A stretch of DNA of 64,000 bases from Streptomyces sp. NBC_01296 (GTDB lineage: Bacteria; Actinomycetota; Actinomycetes; Streptomycetales; Streptomycetaceae), in the NCBI RefSeq assembly GCF_035984415.1, contig NZ_CP130720.1, positions 7,998,001-8,062,000 of the forward strand, written 5' to 3'. Positions 32,265-40,860 of the stretch are shown in pieces. Position 1 is the first letter of the stretch. Each line of letters opens with the position of its first letter. A program made the position numbers and the translations under genes. The notes under the pieces are model-generated. The model was not told where the DNA came from and searched no databases. It saw only the letters and a program-made list of their open reading frames with translations.

Positions 32265-32855
32265 TCAGCCTGCGGGGAGCCGCGGCTGCATCGTCTTCAG
32301 CCCGTCGAGGGTGAGGTCGAGGAGGCGCTCGGCCTGGTCGCGCTGCTCGGGCCGGGCCGAGGTGAGGGCGATGCCGGCCAGGATGGCGAACACGTCGGTC
32401 GGGCGGATGTCGGACCGCAGCGCGCCGACGTCGGTACCGGCTTCCATGAGGGTCGTGATCGCGGTCTGGATCATCTCGCGGCTGCGGCCGTAGGGGTCGC
32501 TTCCCGAGGCGACGACGGCTCGTAGCGCGTCGGCCATGCCGAGTTTGGCCGTGGCGTAGTCGATGAACCGGCCCATCCATGCGCGCAGGGCGTCCGGTGG
32601 CGGGAGGGTCGCCAGGAGGCAGGGAACCGCCTCGCACAGCCGCGCCACTTCGTTGCGGTAGGCCGCCTCGATCAAGGTCTCCCGGGTCGGGAAGTTGCGG
32701 TAGAGGGTTCCGGTTCCCACCCCCGCCTCTTTGGCGATGCGTTCGTAGTGGGCATCCAGCCCCTCGTCGGTGAACACGCGCACCGCGGCAGCCAGGATCT
32801 TGTCCCGGTTGCGCTGCGCGTCGGCCCTCAGTGGGCGTCCCGTATCCGGTGCCAT
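32265..32855 (-). CDS. TetR-family transcriptional regulator
   Basis: ATG at 32855 after GGGAG gives 196 residues. HTH region LRADAQRNRDKILAAAVRVFTDEGLDAHYERIAKEAGVGTGTLYRNFPTRETLIEAAYRNE near the N-terminus is typical TetR. The ligand domain is about 130 residues. It is divergent from an SDR gene and the gap contains two TGGAGGCGCC sites, so it most likely represses both. Confidence 0.92.
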   Translation of the reverse strand: MAPDTGRPLRADAQRNRDKILAAAVRVFTDEGLDAHYERIAKEAGVGTGTLYRNFPTRETLIEAAYRNEVARLCEAVPCLLATLPPPDALRAWMGRFIDYATAKLGMADALRAVVASGSDPYGRSREMIQTAITTLMEAGTDVGALRSDIRPTDVFAILAGIALTSARPEQRDQAERLLDLTLDGLKTMQPRLPAG

Positions 32856-32888
32856 CGCCTGTCTGCTCCCTCGCCGCCGGTTGCTAAG

Positions 32889-32902
32889 TGGAGGCGCCTC
32901 CA
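32889..32902. promoter_or_regulatory. TetR operator 1 (perfect palindrome)
   Basis: TGGAGGCGCCTCCA, 14-bp perfect palindrome, 34 bases upstream of the TetR start, in the divergent gap. Confidence 0.8.
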
Positions 32903-32920
32903 TTTATCGTTCCTGATAAC

Positions 32921-32936
32921 CGGCGGCGCCTCCACT
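32921..32936. promoter_or_regulatory. TetR operator 2 (imperfect copy)
   Basis: Read on the minus strand, AAGTGGAGGCGCCgcc repeats the left half and centre of operator 1; the right arm is imperfect. The centres of the two sites are about 32 bases apart, close to three helical turns. Confidence 0.65.
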
Positions 32937-32986
32937 TCCACTCTAGGTCAGACGCCGCCCTCACCCCTCCTCCGGAAGGACCGGTC

Positions 32987-33721
32987 ATGCCGGGAATCGA
33001 AGGCAAGGTCATCGCGATCACGGGCGCCAGCAGCGGGATCGGCGAGGCGACCGCGCTGCTCCTCGCCGAACGCGGCGCGAAAGTGGTGCTCGGGGCGCGC
33101 CGCCCTGAACGCCTCCAGGCGCTGGCCGCCCGTATCGAGCAGGCCGGCGGCCAGGCCGTCCACATGCGCACGGACGTCAAGCGCCGCGAGGACCTGGCCG
33201 GCCTGGTCGGGCTGGCGCGCGACCGCTACGGCAAGCTCGACGTCCTGGTCAGCAACGCCGGGATCGGCCTGATTTCCCCGCTCGACGACCTTCGCGTCGA
33301 GGACTGGGAGGAGATGATCGACGTCAACCTCAAGGGCGTCCTGTACGGGATCGCCGCGGCGCTGCCGGTCTTCCGGGAACAGGGCTTCGGGCACTTCGTC
33401 AACACCGTCTCCACGGCCGGACTGCGCATCGTGCCGCTCCAGGCGGTGTACGCCGGCACCAAGAACGCCGTCCGCACCATTTCCGAGGGTCTGCGGCAGG
33501 AGGCCGGGGACAGCGTGCGCGTCACCGTCGTCTCGCCAGGGGTCACGCGTACGGAGTTCGCGGACTCCATGGCGCCGGAGATGCAGGCCCAGGTCCGCGA
33601 CCGCATGGACAGGATGGCGATCCCGCCGGAAGCAGTCGCCCGCGCCATCGCCTTCGCCATCGAACAGCCGGCCGGTGTCGACGTGGGCGACATCGTCGTC
33701 CGCCCCACAGCCCAGAACTAA
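32987..33721 (+). CDS. Short-chain dehydrogenase/reductase (SDR)
   Basis: ATG at 32987 behind GGAAGGA gives 244 residues. Classical SDR: VIAITGASSGIGEATALLLAERGA (TGxxxGxG cofactor motif), DVLVSNAGIG (NNAG-like), ENTVSTAG-type Ser in NTVSTAGL, and the catalytic pair YAGTKNAV (YxxxK). The ARR after the second strand favours NADPH. Regulated by the divergent TetR gene. Substrate unknown; relatives act on clavulanate aldehyde and similar carbonyls. Confidence 0.92.
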   Translation: MPGIEGKVIAITGASSGIGEATALLLAERGAKVVLGARRPERLQALAARIEQAGGQAVHMRTDVKRREDLAGLVGLARDRYGKLDVLVSNAGIGLISPLDDLRVEDWEEMIDVNLKGVLYGIAAALPVFREQGFGHFVNTVSTAGLRIVPLQAVYAGTKNAVRTISEGLRQEAGDSVRVTVVSPGVTRTEFADSMAPEMQAQVRDRMDRMAIPPEAVARAIAFAIEQPAGVDVGDIVVRPTAQN

Positions 33722-33870
33722 GGGATGTCCATCTGCAGCACGCACCGCCGTCCCTCGCCGGCGTCTGCGGGCGGCAGCTGAACCGGGGTGACATGCGTGC
33801 CGAATCGTGCCGTGCCACCCTGTTCACATCCCCCGGGGGCAGATGACAGCCGCGACGAACGGAGCGCGCT

Positions 33871-35514
33871 GTGGGAAATCCGATCCGTGTCAGGGCGCTG
33901 CGGCGCCGGGCGGCCGCCGGCTTCGCCGCCCTGTTGTTCCTGGCCCTCGCCTCGGGTACAAGTGCCCGCGCGGCCCCGTCACCCTCCCCGGCACCACCCC
34001 CGTCCCCGTCGCCGTGGCCCTCCGGCGTGGGAGATCCGGGCCGGCTCGACCCGCGCATCACGGAGATCATGCGCAAACCGGAGTACCGCCATGCCCAGTG
34101 GGGACTCCTGCAGACCGAACCGGCCGACGGGCGGGTGCTGCACAGCCTGTTCCCCGGGCAGTTCTTCATCCCCGGCTCCACGGCGAAACTGTTCGCCGTC
34201 TCCGGCACATGGCGCACCGTCGGCACGGACCACCGCTTCGTGACCCCCGTCTACGCGGTCGGGGAGCGGACCGGGGCCACGCTGACCGGGGACCTCGATC
34301 TCGTCGCCCAGGGCGATCTCACCATGGGCGGCAGGACGCGCCCCGACGGCACGGTCGCCTACACCGATCTCGACCACACCTACGCCAACGACTTCCCCGG
34401 CGCGACCCTCACCCCGGAGAACCCCCTCGCCGGGATCGACCAGCTCGCCCGGCAGGTCCGCGACTCGGGCATCACCCGCGTCGACGGCGACGTGATCGTC
34501 GACAGTCGGCTCTTCGCCCCCGACCCGGTCCTGGACCCCACCCCGACCCCCCTGATCATCAACGACAACCTGATCGACCTGCTGACCAAGCCCGGCGACC
34601 GGGCGGGCGCCGACGCCCGGCTGGACTGGCGGCCGAAGGTCGCGCCGTACCAGGTCACCTCCACGGTGAAGACCGTCGCGGCCGGGGAGCCGACGAACAT
34701 CACGGTGACGACCACCGGCGGCGGCACCCGGATCAGCCTGTCCGGCACGATCGCGGCGGACTCCGAGCCGCTGCTGCGGACCTCGCCCATCACGGACCCG
34801 GCCGTGTTCGGCCGTACCGCGCTGATCGAGGCGCTCGCGCGGGCCGGGGTGGAAGTCTCCGCCGGCGCGACCGCCCCCAACCCGCTCGCACGGCTGCCCC
34901 ACGACTACGACGGCCGCCCTCGGGTGGCCGCGTACACCTCACCGCCGTACGACCAGTACGCCAAGCTGATCCTCAAGGTCAGCCACAACCTGGGCGCGAA
35001 CCTCGGGATCTGCCTGATGGCCGTCACGGACGGCAGCAACCAGTGCGAGGAAGGCTTCCCGGTGCTCGCCGCGTTCCTGGACCGGGCGGGCGTCGACCGC
35101 AAGCAGGCGGAACTCATGGACGGCCGCGGCGGCAACCCCGCCGACCGGGCCACGCCGCAGGCACTCGTACAGATGCTGGCGTACTGGCAGCGCACACCGG
35201 ACGCGCAGCGCTTCCGGGAGGCCCTGCCGATCCTCGGCGTCGACGGTCTGCTGGCCGAGAACTGCCGCAGCTGTCCGGCGCGCGGGAAGGTGTTCGGGAA
35301 GACCGGCGCGGCCGTCGGAGGGGACTCCCTCAACGACCGGCTCGCCGTCGGCGCCATCACCATCGCCGGCTACCTCGACAAGGGCGGCGGCCGGTTCGAC
35401 ACCTTCTACGCGGGCGTCAACGGCGCGTCCACGCCGACGGCCGACCCCGCGGGTGTCCTGGCCATCGCCAACGACCTCGCTCTGATCGCCGCCTACCTCC
35501 AGGAGTCGCCCTGA
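33871..35514 (+). CDS. dacB: D-alanyl-D-alanine carboxypeptidase/endopeptidase (PBP4, peptidase S13)
   Basis: 547 residues from GTG at 33871. Signal peptide (RRRAAAGFAALLFLALASGTSARA). The three penicillin-binding motifs are complete: SxxK in PGSTAKLF (Ser103, Lys106), SxN in SHNLGAN (Ser371) and KTG in FGKTGAA (Lys477). The long insert between the first two motifs, including DGDVIVDSRLF, is typical of family S13. It trims peptidoglycan stem peptides outside the membrane. A moderate Pro/Ser linker follows the signal peptide. Confidence 0.92.
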   Translation: MGNPIRVRALRRRAAAGFAALLFLALASGTSARAAPSPSPAPPPSPSPWPSGVGDPGRLDPRITEIMRKPEYRHAQWGLLQTEPADGRVLHSLFPGQFFIPGSTAKLFAVSGTWRTVGTDHRFVTPVYAVGERTGATLTGDLDLVAQGDLTMGGRTRPDGTVAYTDLDHTYANDFPGATLTPENPLAGIDQLARQVRDSGITRVDGDVIVDSRLFAPDPVLDPTPTPLIINDNLIDLLTKPGDRAGADARLDWRPKVAPYQVTSTVKTVAAGEPTNITVTTTGGGTRISLSGTIAADSEPLLRTSPITDPAVFGRTALIEALARAGVEVSAGATAPNPLARLPHDYDGRPRVAAYTSPPYDQYAKLILKVSHNLGANLGICLMAVTDGSNQCEEGFPVLAAFLDRAGVDRKQAELMDGRGGNPADRATPQALVQMLAYWQRTPDAQRFREALPILGVDGLLAENCRSCPARGKVFGKTGAAVGGDSLNDRLAVGAITIAGYLDKGGGRFDTFYAGVNGASTPTADPAGVLAIANDLALIAAYLQESP

Positions 35515-35542
35515 CCGGGGCCGCGGCCGTGGCCGCTCGGAG

Positions 35543-36127
35543 TCAGTCGGCTGCCGGGGGCTGCGGGGCGTCGGCCGGTGCGTAGAGCAGGTGCATCACG
35601 CCGGTCGTGAAGGTTTCGGACTTGAGCAGCTCCAGCGGGTACGGGCCCTCGCCTTCCGCGAACAGCCGCAGGCCCTCGCCGAGGACGATCGGGTGCACCA
35701 GCAGCCGCAGCTCGTCGAGCAGGCCGGCGGCCAGGAGTTGGCGGACGAGGGAGACGGAGCCGGTGACGGCGATGGGCCTGTCGCTGTCCTCGGCCTTCAG
35801 CGCCTTCACGCCGTCGAGGAAGTCTCCTTCGAGCTGCTCGGAGTTGCGCCACGTGAATTCGAGGGCGTGGCTCGAGACGACGACCTTGCGCGTGTCGCCG
35901 AAGTCCTTGGCCAGCCCCGCATCCTCGCCGCCGGCGCGCTCGCGCTCGGGCCATGCCTCGGCGAAGGCTTCGTACGTCGTGCGGCCGAACAGGAAGGTGT
36001 CGCTGGACTGGATGTCGCCCATGACAGCGGCGCCCATCTGGTCGTTGTAGTACGGGAAGTGCCAGGTCTGGGGCTCGGCGACGACGCCGTCGAGGGAGAT
36101 GAACAGGCCGGCGGTGATCTTGCGCAT
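35543..36127 (-). CDS. Dihydrofolate-reductase-family protein (second copy)
   Basis: ATG at 36127 behind GGGAG gives 194 residues. Starts RKITAGLFISLDGVVAEPQTWHFPYYND, then MGDIQSSDTFLFGRTTYEAFAEAWPE, SSHALEFTWRNSEQL, IAVTGSVSLVRQLLAAGLLDELRLLVHPIVLGEGLRLF: the RibD C-terminal/DHFR-like fold with its VTGS nucleotide loop. Likely a small NAD(P)H reductase of unknown substrate, a paralog of 31374-31940 but well diverged. Divergent from a membrane protein gene. Confidence 0.87.
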   Translation of the reverse strand: MRKITAGLFISLDGVVAEPQTWHFPYYNDQMGAAVMGDIQSSDTFLFGRTTYEAFAEAWPERERAGGEDAGLAKDFGDTRKVVVSSHALEFTWRNSEQLEGDFLDGVKALKAEDSDRPIAVTGSVSLVRQLLAAGLLDELRLLVHPIVLGEGLRLFAEGEGPYPLELLKSETFTTGVMHLLYAPADAPQPPAAD

Positions 36128-36257
36128 GGGGGTCTCCCTGGATTGTCGAGCGGCGGTTCGGTTGGCGCTCTCCTGGGGTAGACGGACCGGAACCGCGAAA
36201 CTCATCGCTCGGATCGCTCGAATGGCCCGATCGGCCGCCCACGCGCACGCTGGAGGG

Positions 36258-37055
36258 GTGAAGACCGAGGCGCCCGCCACGGCCCGCGGTGTCGTCGCCG
36301 GATTCCTCGAGAATCCCGTCGTCGGCATGGCGCCGTGGATCATCTTCTCGCTCCTGGTCGGTCCCGGCAGGTTCGAGATCGCCGTCGTGCTCGCCCTGGC
36401 GGCGACGATCGTGCTGGTGGCGGCCGGGCGGATCATCAACAAGGGCAGCACCTGGAAGCTGCTGGAGATCGCCGACCTCGTCTTCTTCGCCGTCATGGCC
36501 GTCATCGGCGCCCTCGCGAGCGACGGCACCCGCCGCTGGCTGGAGACGTACGCCGGTGAGGTCTCCAACATCGCCCTCGTCCTGATCGCCTTCGGGTCCA
36601 TGGCGGTGCGCGTTCCGTTCACCCTCCAGTACGCCCGGGAGCAGGTCGATCCGGAGTACTGGCACACGCCCACGTTCCTGCGGACCAACTACTACATCAC
36701 CGGCGTGTGGGGGTTGGCGTTCCTGGTCGCCGCCGCGGCGGGCGCGTACGGCGACCTCGTGCTGCACAATCCGAACAACATCTGGACCGGATGGATCATC
36801 CAGATCCTGGCCATCGTGGCGGCGCTGCGTTTCACCGCCTGGTACCCGGACGTCGCCCGCGCCCGGGCGCTGCGCGCGGCGGGCCGGCCAGGGCCGGAGC
36901 CGCCGCACCTGGCCGGGATGTTCCTGCCGCTGGCCGGGCTGCTCGTGCCCATCGGGATCGCCGTCCTGATCTTCGACGACAACGTGTGGTGGCTGGGCGT
37001 GGCCCTGATCGTGGGCGGCAGCCTGCTCACGAAGGCCCTGACGGCCCGCAACTGA
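36258..37055 (+). CDS. Polytopic membrane protein, unknown function
   Basis: GTG at 36258 immediately after TGGAGGG gives 265 residues. About seven hydrophobic helices, for example GMAPWIIFSLLVG, FEIAVVLALAATIVLVAAG, LLEIADLVFFAVMAVIGALA, ITGVWGLAFLVAAAAGAYGDLVL, TGWIIQILAIVAAL and LPLAGLLVPIGIAVLIF. Conserved-looking loops include VRVPFTLQYAREQVDPEYWHTPTFLRTNYYIT. I cannot assign a family. Confidence 0.75.
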   Translation: MKTEAPATARGVVAGFLENPVVGMAPWIIFSLLVGPGRFEIAVVLALAATIVLVAAGRIINKGSTWKLLEIADLVFFAVMAVIGALASDGTRRWLETYAGEVSNIALVLIAFGSMAVRVPFTLQYAREQVDPEYWHTPTFLRTNYYITGVWGLAFLVAAAAGAYGDLVLHNPNNIWTGWIIQILAIVAALRFTAWYPDVARARALRAAGRPGPEPPHLAGMFLPLAGLLVPIGIAVLIFDDNVWWLGVALIVGGSLLTKALTARN

Positions 37056-37073
37056 CCCCGACCGCAGGGTGCG

Positions 37074-37916
37074 TCATGCGGACAGCTCCCGTTCGGCAAC
37101 GGCCCGGAAACCGTTGGGCGGGCGGCCGGTGAGGCGCTGGACGGTGTCGGTGGTGCGGTCCTCGGCTCCCTCGGCGATGGCCCGGTCCATCCCGGCCAGC
37201 ATCGCGGCGAACTCCACGGGTATGACCTCGGCCAGCCGGTCGCGCAGGGCGTCGTGGGTCAGGTGGCGGTGGACCACCGCACGGCCGGTGACGTCCGTGA
37301 GCAGCGCGGCGATGTCGTCGTGGCTGAGTGCCTCCGGCCCGGTGAGGACCAGGTCGGCGTTGGGGGCGCGGTCGTCGGTGAGGGCCCGTACGGCGACGGC
37401 GGCGATGTCGTCGGCATCGACGAAGCCGACCCGGCCCGGGCCCGCCGCGGTCCGGATGGCGCCGTCGCTCCGGATGCTGTCGGCGTGGGCGTGCGTGCCC
37501 GTGAAGTTCTGCATGAACCAGGAGGGCCGCAGGACCGCCCATTCGTCGAACAGGCCGGGCAGGGCCCGGTGTACCTGTCCCACCGCAGGGCCGCCCTCGG
37601 TGATGGCCGAGGAGCTGAGCAGTACGGCGCGGCGTACGCCGGCGGCCCGGGCACGTTCGAGGAAGGGCAGCATGACCGCGGCAGGGTCCGGGTCTCCGAC
37701 GGGCGGGACGAGGTAGACGCGGTCGGTGTCACGCAGGGCATCGCCGAAGCCGGCGGGGTCGTACCAGTCGAAGCGGACCGGCTCGGCGCCCGCGAGCGGG
37801 GTGCCGCGACGGCTCGCGGCCTTGACGCGCCGACCGGCGGCGACCAGTCGTGCGGCGGTGCGGCCGCCGGTGGTGCCGGTGGCGCCGATGACCAGGGTGG
37901 CGGGTGTGGTGGTCAT
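37074..37916 (-). CDS. NmrA/HSCARG-like NAD(P)-binding protein (atypical SDR)
   Basis: 280 residues. N-terminal VIGATGTTGGRTAARLVAAGRRVKAASRRG is an atypical SDR Rossmann motif; LLSSSAITEGG, VLRPSWFMQNF and a C-terminal AEVIPVEFAAMLAGMDRAIAEG segment follow NmrA-like proteins. Such proteins act as NADPH sensors or quinone reductases. Its ATG overlaps the stop of the SnoaL-like gene (ATGA), so the two are translated as a unit, probably under the divergent TetR regulator. Confidence 0.88.
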   Translation of the reverse strand: MTTTPATLVIGATGTTGGRTAARLVAAGRRVKAASRRGTPLAGAEPVRFDWYDPAGFGDALRDTDRVYLVPPVGDPDPAAVMLPFLERARAAGVRRAVLLSSSAITEGGPAVGQVHRALPGLFDEWAVLRPSWFMQNFTGTHAHADSIRSDGAIRTAAGPGRVGFVDADDIAAVAVRALTDDRAPNADLVLTGPEALSHDDIAALLTDVTGRAVVHRHLTHDALRDRLAEVIPVEFAAMLAGMDRAIAEGAEDRTTDTVQRLTGRPPNGFRAVAERELSA

Positions 37917-38344
37917 CGGACGCCGCCCGAGGCGAAACCGATGCCGGGTTCCTGGACGGCGAGCGGGTTCCAGTAGTCGCGGTAGGACGTGAACCGCCCG
38001 TCCTGCACTGTCACGACGGCGATGTACGTCATGTCGAAGGGGCTTCCGGTGGCGACCACACGGCCCACGCCGCGCATCTCGACCACGATGGTCCCCGGGT
38101 CGGTGGTCTCGTGGATCCGCAGCTCGGGGAAGTCGTGCAGGTCGATGTGGTCGGGGTAGTCGCGCATGTAGGCGGCGATGGCCTCCCGCCCCTCCAGCTG
38201 CCCGGGCCAGCCCGGGGGAGCGAAGGGGAACTCCATGGAGCCGTGCTCGGCCCACAGGCCCACCCAGGAGGCGATGTCCTTGTCCAGGAGCACGCGCAGG
38301 CCGTGGCGGTACAGATCCGCCGGGGGTGAGGTGATTGCGGGCAT
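37913..38344 (-). CDS. SnoaL/NTF2-like polyketide-cyclase-type protein
   Basis: 143 residues, ATG at 38344. LYRHGLRVLLDKDIASWVGLWAEHGSMEFPFAPPGWPGQLEGREAIAAYMRDYP is the SnoaL-like cone fold start, and IVVEMRGVGRVVATGSPFDMTYIAVVTVQDGRFTSYRDYWNPLAV its C-terminal sheet. Members are small isomerases, cyclases or hydrolases. It is first in an operon with the NmrA-like gene and divergent from a TetR gene across two operators. Confidence 0.85.
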   Translation of the reverse strand: MPAITSPPADLYRHGLRVLLDKDIASWVGLWAEHGSMEFPFAPPGWPGQLEGREAIAAYMRDYPDHIDLHDFPELRIHETTDPGTIVVEMRGVGRVVATGSPFDMTYIAVVTVQDGRFTSYRDYWNPLAVQEPGIGFASGGVR

Positions 38345-38365
38345 GGGGGTTCTCCGTCCCGTACG

Positions 38366-38386
38366 ATACGGACCAGCGGTCCGCTT
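38366..38386. promoter_or_regulatory. TetR operator O2
   Basis: ATACGGACC-agc-GGTCCGctT: the left arm is identical to operator O1, the right arm matches for six bases. Centres of the two sites are 34 bases apart. Confidence 0.8.
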
Positions 38387-38399
38387 CTCCCCGAGAAAG

Positions 38400-38420
38400 A
38401 TACGGACCGCCGGTCCGTAT
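38400..38420. promoter_or_regulatory. TetR operator O1 (perfect)
   Basis: ATACGGACC-gcc-GGTCCGTAT, perfect 9-bp arms with a 3-base centre, 22 bases before the TetR ATG. It is the classic TACGGACC-GGTCCGTA type of TetR box. Confidence 0.88.
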
Positions 38421-38442
38421 TGCAACCGGAGGGCGGAACCCC

Positions 38443-39060
38443 ATGACCGAACGCAAGCCGCGCAAGGATGCGGTCCGTAACCGGGCGGCCGTCTTCGCCG
38501 CCGCCGACGCCCTTTTCGCCGGCTGCGGGAGCCCCGAAGAAGTGACCATGGCCGACATTGCGACGGCGGCCGGCGTCGGCAAGGCAACGCTCTTCCGCGC
38601 CTTCGGTGATCGCACCGGGCTGATCCACGCCCTGTACCAGGCGCGGCTCGAACCGGTGTGGAGCGCCGTGGAGCAGGGACCGCCGCCGCTGGGGCCCGCG
38701 ACCCCGCCGCTGCAGCGCGTACCGGCACTCCTCGACGCCGTCCTGTGCTTCAAGCTCGACAACCGCCACCTCGCGCTGGCCCTGGAGGGAACAGGCACGG
38801 GCAGCCCGTACGGGACGGAGCACTACGAGCGCTGGCACGCCTTGCTCCGGGACCTGCTGCAGGGCGTCCCGGGTCTGGCCGACAGCGGCTTCACCGCCCA
38901 CGCGCTGCTCGCCGCGACCCGAGCCGACCTGGTCGCGTACCTGGCGGGTGAGAAGGACGCGCACCGTGAGCAGATGCGGGATCAGCTGGCGAGGTTCACC
39001 ACCGCCGTCCTCGGTGCCCGCGCCGGCAACGGCGCGTCGGAGCCGGTCGCGATCAGGTGA
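38443..39060 (+). CDS. TetR-family transcriptional regulator
   Basis: ATG at 38443 behind GGAGGG gives 205 residues. HTH: RNRAAVFAAADALFAGCGSPEEVTMADIATAAGVGKATLFRAFGDRTGLIHALYQARLE. Divergent from the SnoaL/NmrA operon with two ATACGGACC palindromes between, so it most likely represses both units. Confidence 0.92.
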   Translation: MTERKPRKDAVRNRAAVFAAADALFAGCGSPEEVTMADIATAAGVGKATLFRAFGDRTGLIHALYQARLEPVWSAVEQGPPPLGPATPPLQRVPALLDAVLCFKLDNRHLALALEGTGTGSPYGTEHYERWHALLRDLLQGVPGLADSGFTAHALLAATRADLVAYLAGEKDAHREQMRDQLARFTTAVLGARAGNGASEPVAIR

Positions 39061-39174
39061 AAGACCACCGTTCAGAGCCGCTGGTTGCCTGGGGCGGCCC
39101 TCGGCTGAACGGTGCGGCACGCCGCTGTCGACGGAATACGGAGAGCCGGGGGCGGGGCGATTCATCATGGGTGC

Positions 39175-40233
39175 ATGAAGATCGTTGTCCTGTGCGGCGG
39201 GGAGAGCCCGGAGCGGGACGTCTCGCTGGAATCCGGCCTGGCGGTGGCCGTGGCGCTGGTGGAGCTCGGGCACGAGGTCCAAGTGGTCGATCCTGCCGCA
39301 GCAGAACCCGTACGGGTCGGCCCCACGGCGATCGAGAGCGAGCTGCCCCGTACGGCCGTGGAACTTCGAGGGCCGGAGCTGGACGAGGGCAAGAGGCGGG
39401 AACTCATGCTCGCTGCCCTCACCACGGGGCCGGTGCTCCCGTTGCTCCGCGACGCCGATCTGGTCTTTCCGGCTCTGCACGGCGGATGGGGCGGTGACGG
39501 ACACGTCCAGGCGCTGCTCGAGATGGCAGGGGTCCCCTTCGCCGGCGCGCCCAGCGCCCAGTGCAGCCTGGCATGGGACAAGCGGCGCACCTTGGCGCTC
39601 CTGCGGGAGGCGGGCGTCACCGTCACCGACAGTGTCCGCCTCACGGCGGGGTCGGATCGGCCGATGCCGCAGCAGGTGTCGCAGTGGCTGGCCCAGGGGC
39701 CGGTGGTGGTCAAGTCCAACACCGGCACCTCCCACCTGGAGCTGCGCGTGGCCGACGATGCCGACGGGCTGGCCCGGGCCTGCTCGGTCGCGCCGGCGGG
39801 CGAGGAGCTGATCGCCACGCCGTTCCTGCCCGGGCGGGAGTTCACGGTGAGCGTGATCGAAGACGGTGTGCTGCCGGTGGTCGAGATCGAGTACGCGGGA
39901 CGGCTCTTCGACTACGAGACGAAGTCCCACCCGCAGACCGCGCGCTGCCACTGTCCCGTGGACCTTCCGTACGATCTCGACGAAGGCCTGCGTGAGCAGG
40001 CCATGCGCGCTCATCGCGCGCTGGGGCTGGGCGCGAAGGACTACTCAAGGGTCGACTTCCGCTGCGACGGCCGCGGCGTACCCCACTGCCTCGAGGTCAA
40101 CGCCTGCCCCGGATTGCGCCCCCTCAGCGGTCTGGGCGCGGCAGCGGCCGGAGCGGGTTGGTCCTATCGGGAACTCGTCGGTCGGGTCGTCGCGTTGCGC
40201 GCGCCGGTGGGCGTTCCCGCGCTGGCCGGGTAG
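39175..40233 (+). CDS. D-alanine-D-alanine-ligase-like ATP-grasp enzyme
   Basis: 352 residues, ATG at 39175. Starts VVLCGGESPERDVSLESGLAVA, the Ddl signature, with FPALHGGWGGDGHVQALLEMAGVPFAGAPSAQCSLAWDKRRTLALLREAGV, LPGREFTVSVIED, PQTARCHCPVDL and LEVNACPGL. These match the ATP-grasp core that forms D-Ala-D-X depsipeptides or dipeptides. The substrate-loop region normally reading KPxxxGSS(V)G is KSNTGTSHLEL here. It is alone, with no vanH/vanX, murF or rimK. It may be a non-housekeeping Ddl or an enzyme for another ligation. Confidence 0.82.
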   Translation: MKIVVLCGGESPERDVSLESGLAVAVALVELGHEVQVVDPAAAEPVRVGPTAIESELPRTAVELRGPELDEGKRRELMLAALTTGPVLPLLRDADLVFPALHGGWGGDGHVQALLEMAGVPFAGAPSAQCSLAWDKRRTLALLREAGVTVTDSVRLTAGSDRPMPQQVSQWLAQGPVVVKSNTGTSHLELRVADDADGLARACSVAPAGEELIATPFLPGREFTVSVIEDGVLPVVEIEYAGRLFDYETKSHPQTARCHCPVDLPYDLDEGLREQAMRAHRALGLGAKDYSRVDFRCDGRGVPHCLEVNACPGLRPLSGLGAAAAGAGWSYRELVGRVVALRAPVGVPALAG

Positions 40234-40281
40234 CGCAAGCGAGCGCGCCCGTTCTCGGCCTCGTTCCATGGCCCGCGGCAT

Positions 40282-40320
40282 GCGGACGCCGGAGAGGCTG
40301 TGGGCCTCTCCGGCGTCCGC
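40282..40320 (-). terminator. Terminator of GGDA cassette C
   Basis: A perfect 17-bp stem (gcggacgccggagaggc / gcctctccggcgtccgc) with a 5-base loop (tgtgg), sharing the GCCGGAGAGGC core with cassette A. Confidence 0.88.
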
Positions 40321-40343
40321 GGTGCGAGGGCGATGTGCTGCCC

Positions 40344-40766
40344 TCAATGGCCGAGCTTCTGCTTCAGGTTCTCCTTCACCTGCAGCTTGATGTTCTGCTT
40401 GTTCACCTGGCCGCCCGTGCCGGTGCCGTCGCCGCCGACGGCGGTGGCGTCGCCTGTGTTGACGGCGTCGGCGCTGGCGTTGCCGCCGCGGGCGTCGCCG
40501 GTCTTGATCTCGCACTTGCCCTTGCAGTTGCCGACGCCCGTGTCGGCGCTGCCGCCGGTGGCCTCGCCGCCGACCGTCGTGTTCTCGGCGTTGGCGTCGC
40601 CGCCGGTGCCGATGCCGTCGGCGCTGTCCTGGGGGAGCGTGATGGCCTGCTGCGGGGCGGCGGTGGGCGCGGCCATGGCGGTCGCGGGGAGGGCGATGCC
40701 ACCACCGACCAGCGCCAGGGAAGCTCCGGCCAGAACGATACGACGGGTCGTGAAGAGCTCGAACAT
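40344..40766 (-). CDS. GGDA-repeat small secreted protein, copy C
   Basis: 140 residues, ATG at 40766 after GGAGA. Signal TTRRIVLAGASLALVGGG...AMAAP. Mature: GIGTGGDANAENTTVGG, TGGSADTGVGN, Cys loop CKGKC, then GGNASADAVNTGDATAVGGDG and the end VNKQNIKLQVKENLKQKLGH. The last 18 residues are the same as in copy A apart from the final residue, whereas the middle is closer to B/D, so the family has mixed relationships. Same upstream block and terminator core. Confidence 0.85.
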   Translation of the reverse strand: MFELFTTRRIVLAGASLALVGGGIALPATAMAAPTAAPQQAITLPQDSADGIGTGGDANAENTTVGGEATGGSADTGVGNCKGKCEIKTGDARGGNASADAVNTGDATAVGGDGTGTGGQVNKQNIKLQVKENLKQKLGH

Positions 40767-40860
40767 GGTAATTCTCCATTCGGTGTAAAAAGGGTTTGTA
40801 TTCTGCCCCGCAGAAAGACCGGAGATGATGTTCCGGCCCTTTGTCCTCCGGGGATTTCCC

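Noticed and set aside
40344..40766. GGDA proteins as chaplins
   Set aside because: Size class is similar, but the chaplin hydrophobic core and its Cys pattern are absent; the CKGKC loop and Gly-rich repeats differ.
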